In this document: in pieces, positions 62,914 through 64,000 of the stretch
Layout: the number at the start of each line of letters is the position of its first letter
How positions within the stretch are numbered: the stretch's first letter is position 1
Source: Laspinema palackyanum D2a
Lineage (GTDB): Bacteria > Cyanobacteriota > Cyanobacteriia > Cyanobacteriales > Laspinemataceae
Direction of reading: 5' to 3'
Length of the DNA stretch: 64,000 bases
NCBI GenBank assembly: GCA_025370845.1
Contig: JAMXFF010000004.1
Location: 1 to 64,000 of the forward strand
Translations under genes and position numbers: made by a program
The notes under the pieces: model-generated
Told to the model about the DNA's origin: nothing
The model's input: the letters and a program-made list of their open reading frames with translations, nothing else
Databases searched by the model: none

Positions 62914-63973
62914 TTGAGTTACCCGCTGAATACCCCTTAAAATACCAAGTGATACAGGAATTGACGCACTGAAAGATTGACGTTTCGTAGCTTGACCACT
63001 CTTTTGAGGGGTGAAAAATCTACAGTTCAAAGTCAACTCAAAGTCAACCCAGATACCGTCCCGAGCGTCGGGAAGATTTGTGATTCGGTTCCCTTCGGTA
63101 TAGATGCGTTGCTGAATGAAACTGCCAGAAAAGCCGGTTGTTCGGCTAGAGTGAATGAGAATTTAGCTTCTTTTAATTGCCTGAGTTAAAATCGGAGTAC
63201 CGGAAGGAAGGAACTCTAAATTTCTAGGAAATTTGTATTGCAGTAATGTTTAAATAACTTCCTACAACACTGGAACAAAAGAAGCATAAAACCCGTCCAT
63301 GCGCCGCCCTGCGGTTCAGGCGAATTTCGGTGAGAGTTGAGCCGGAAAATTTACCGACTTAACTAGCAAAACACCCTCTCTCAAATTTTTTTATACAGAC
63401 TCTTTCTGATGGGATCAGCGAAAGTCAGCACCCAAATAAAATAAATACAACTTCTGCGGACTTGACCGTGGGAACAGAAATAGTTAAAAATTATCTGCGA
63501 CGGCAAGCCAGCCCTGATTTATTAGTAGTAATATGCACCCGTTGTTGATACTTAGCTAGACTGAGGGATGGATGATCAACACCGGCGATCGCTCCGGTGG
63601 GTCTGTCGTTCAGTCGGCGTAATTGACTCAGGCGGAAGATGGCTTGATTCCCCCTAACCTGAGCGCACCCTTTCTATTCCCTAGGCCGACTGGAGTAATC
63701 AATCCACAGCTCAATCAGAACCTTTTGGAGTCTTAATCTGCTTCAGCTCTGGATTGTGACTCGGGGAGGGTCGGTGATGCCGCAGAACCTGTGAAAGCCT
63801 GTAGAAAAGCTTGTCGTCATGAACCCTTGGGGTATTTTACCGCGATTTTCAAAGGAAAATCGGGTCAGCCAACCGGGACTGGGTTAAACCGGTTACCAGC
63901 GATCGCCATCTTCTCCCAGGGTTCAAGTCAAGTTTCAGGCAAACTTGACTTGAGTTGCACCCCAATTTCAAGC
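62914..63973. other. Long non-coding region with a palindrome near the right edge
   Basis: About 1060 bases. No frame is convincing. A perfect 13-bp palindrome TCAAGTCAAGTTT/AAACTTGACTTGA with the loop CAGGC lies at 63923-63953, 20 bases before a possible start codon at 63974. GCGATCGC octamers are present. Possibly the long leader of a gene to the right of the window. Confidence 0.5.
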
Positions 63974-64000
63974 ATGGCTCATCGGATACTGCTGACACAA
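63974..64000 (+). CDS. Possible gene start, cut by the window edge
   Basis: An ATG at 63974 opens a frame reading MAHRILLTQ to the last base. Too short to assign. A perfect palindrome ends 20 bases before it. Confidence 0.25.

Overview
The window looks like chromosome of a filamentous, Oscillatoria/Laspinema-like cyanobacterium. The octamer GCGATCGC (HIP1) occurs throughout. The gene set is cyanobacterial: divergent ctaCDE and ctaAB respiratory clusters, a glycine-rich RRM protein, a DprA-like recombination mediator, a carotenoid oxygenase, CbiD, a probable glucolipid synthase and dnaX with an intein. Intergenic space is crowded with several families of palindromic repeats. I saw no rRNA, tRNA or CRISPR array.

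Layout. 1-2628: short palindromic repeats, a methyltransferase and small genes. 2629-5947: a sugar nucleotidyltransferase/phosphomannomutase fusion with a clear terminator, then an SSB. 6177-15960: an accessory region. It holds an internally deleted DNA methyltransferase, a two-gene operon of unknown function with a membrane-anchored protein, a MazF-type and a VapC-type toxin-antitoxin pair, an orphan antitoxin, a large TPR-CHAT protease, and an ISAzo13-type insertion sequence that split a DUF433/DUF5615 toxin-antitoxin pair. 16094-19441: a fold-back repeat, an SGNH hydrolase, duplicated small XRE regulators and a HisKA-only kinase fragment. 19702-26327: cytochrome c oxidase (ctaC-ctaD-ctaE, minus strand) divergent from heme A synthesis (ctaA-ctaB, plus strand), separated by a G-rich repeat array. 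26484-31745: acetyltransferase, AI-2E-type permease, M48 protease, an NfeD-like protein and small proteins. 32274-42630: a metal (probably copper) resistance island with a cysteine-rich four-helix storage protein, response regulator, histidine kinase, RND adaptor, RND permease and a lipoprotein. A low-GC two-gene cassette with a Shedu-like (DUF4263) nuclease interrupts it. 42916-49858: mostly housekeeping genes. 50091-52892: a NACHT NTPase fused to a signal-peptidase-like domain that lacks its catalytic residues. 53096-62913: a DRTGG protein, glycosyltransferase, dnaX, a TPR protein and a PadR regulator. The last kilobase is non-coding except for a possible gene start at 63974.

How genes work together. 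The oxidase subunits and heme A enzymes form one pathway. The metal island appears to be one regulon: the direct repeat TTTCAT-N5-TTTCAT or a one-base variant lies upstream of the regulator genes, the adaptor gene and the permease gene, matching the element I recall for cyanobacterial CopR. The best candidates for undescribed biology are the NACHT/dead-signal-peptidase fusion and the small-protein plus Shedu-like cassette.
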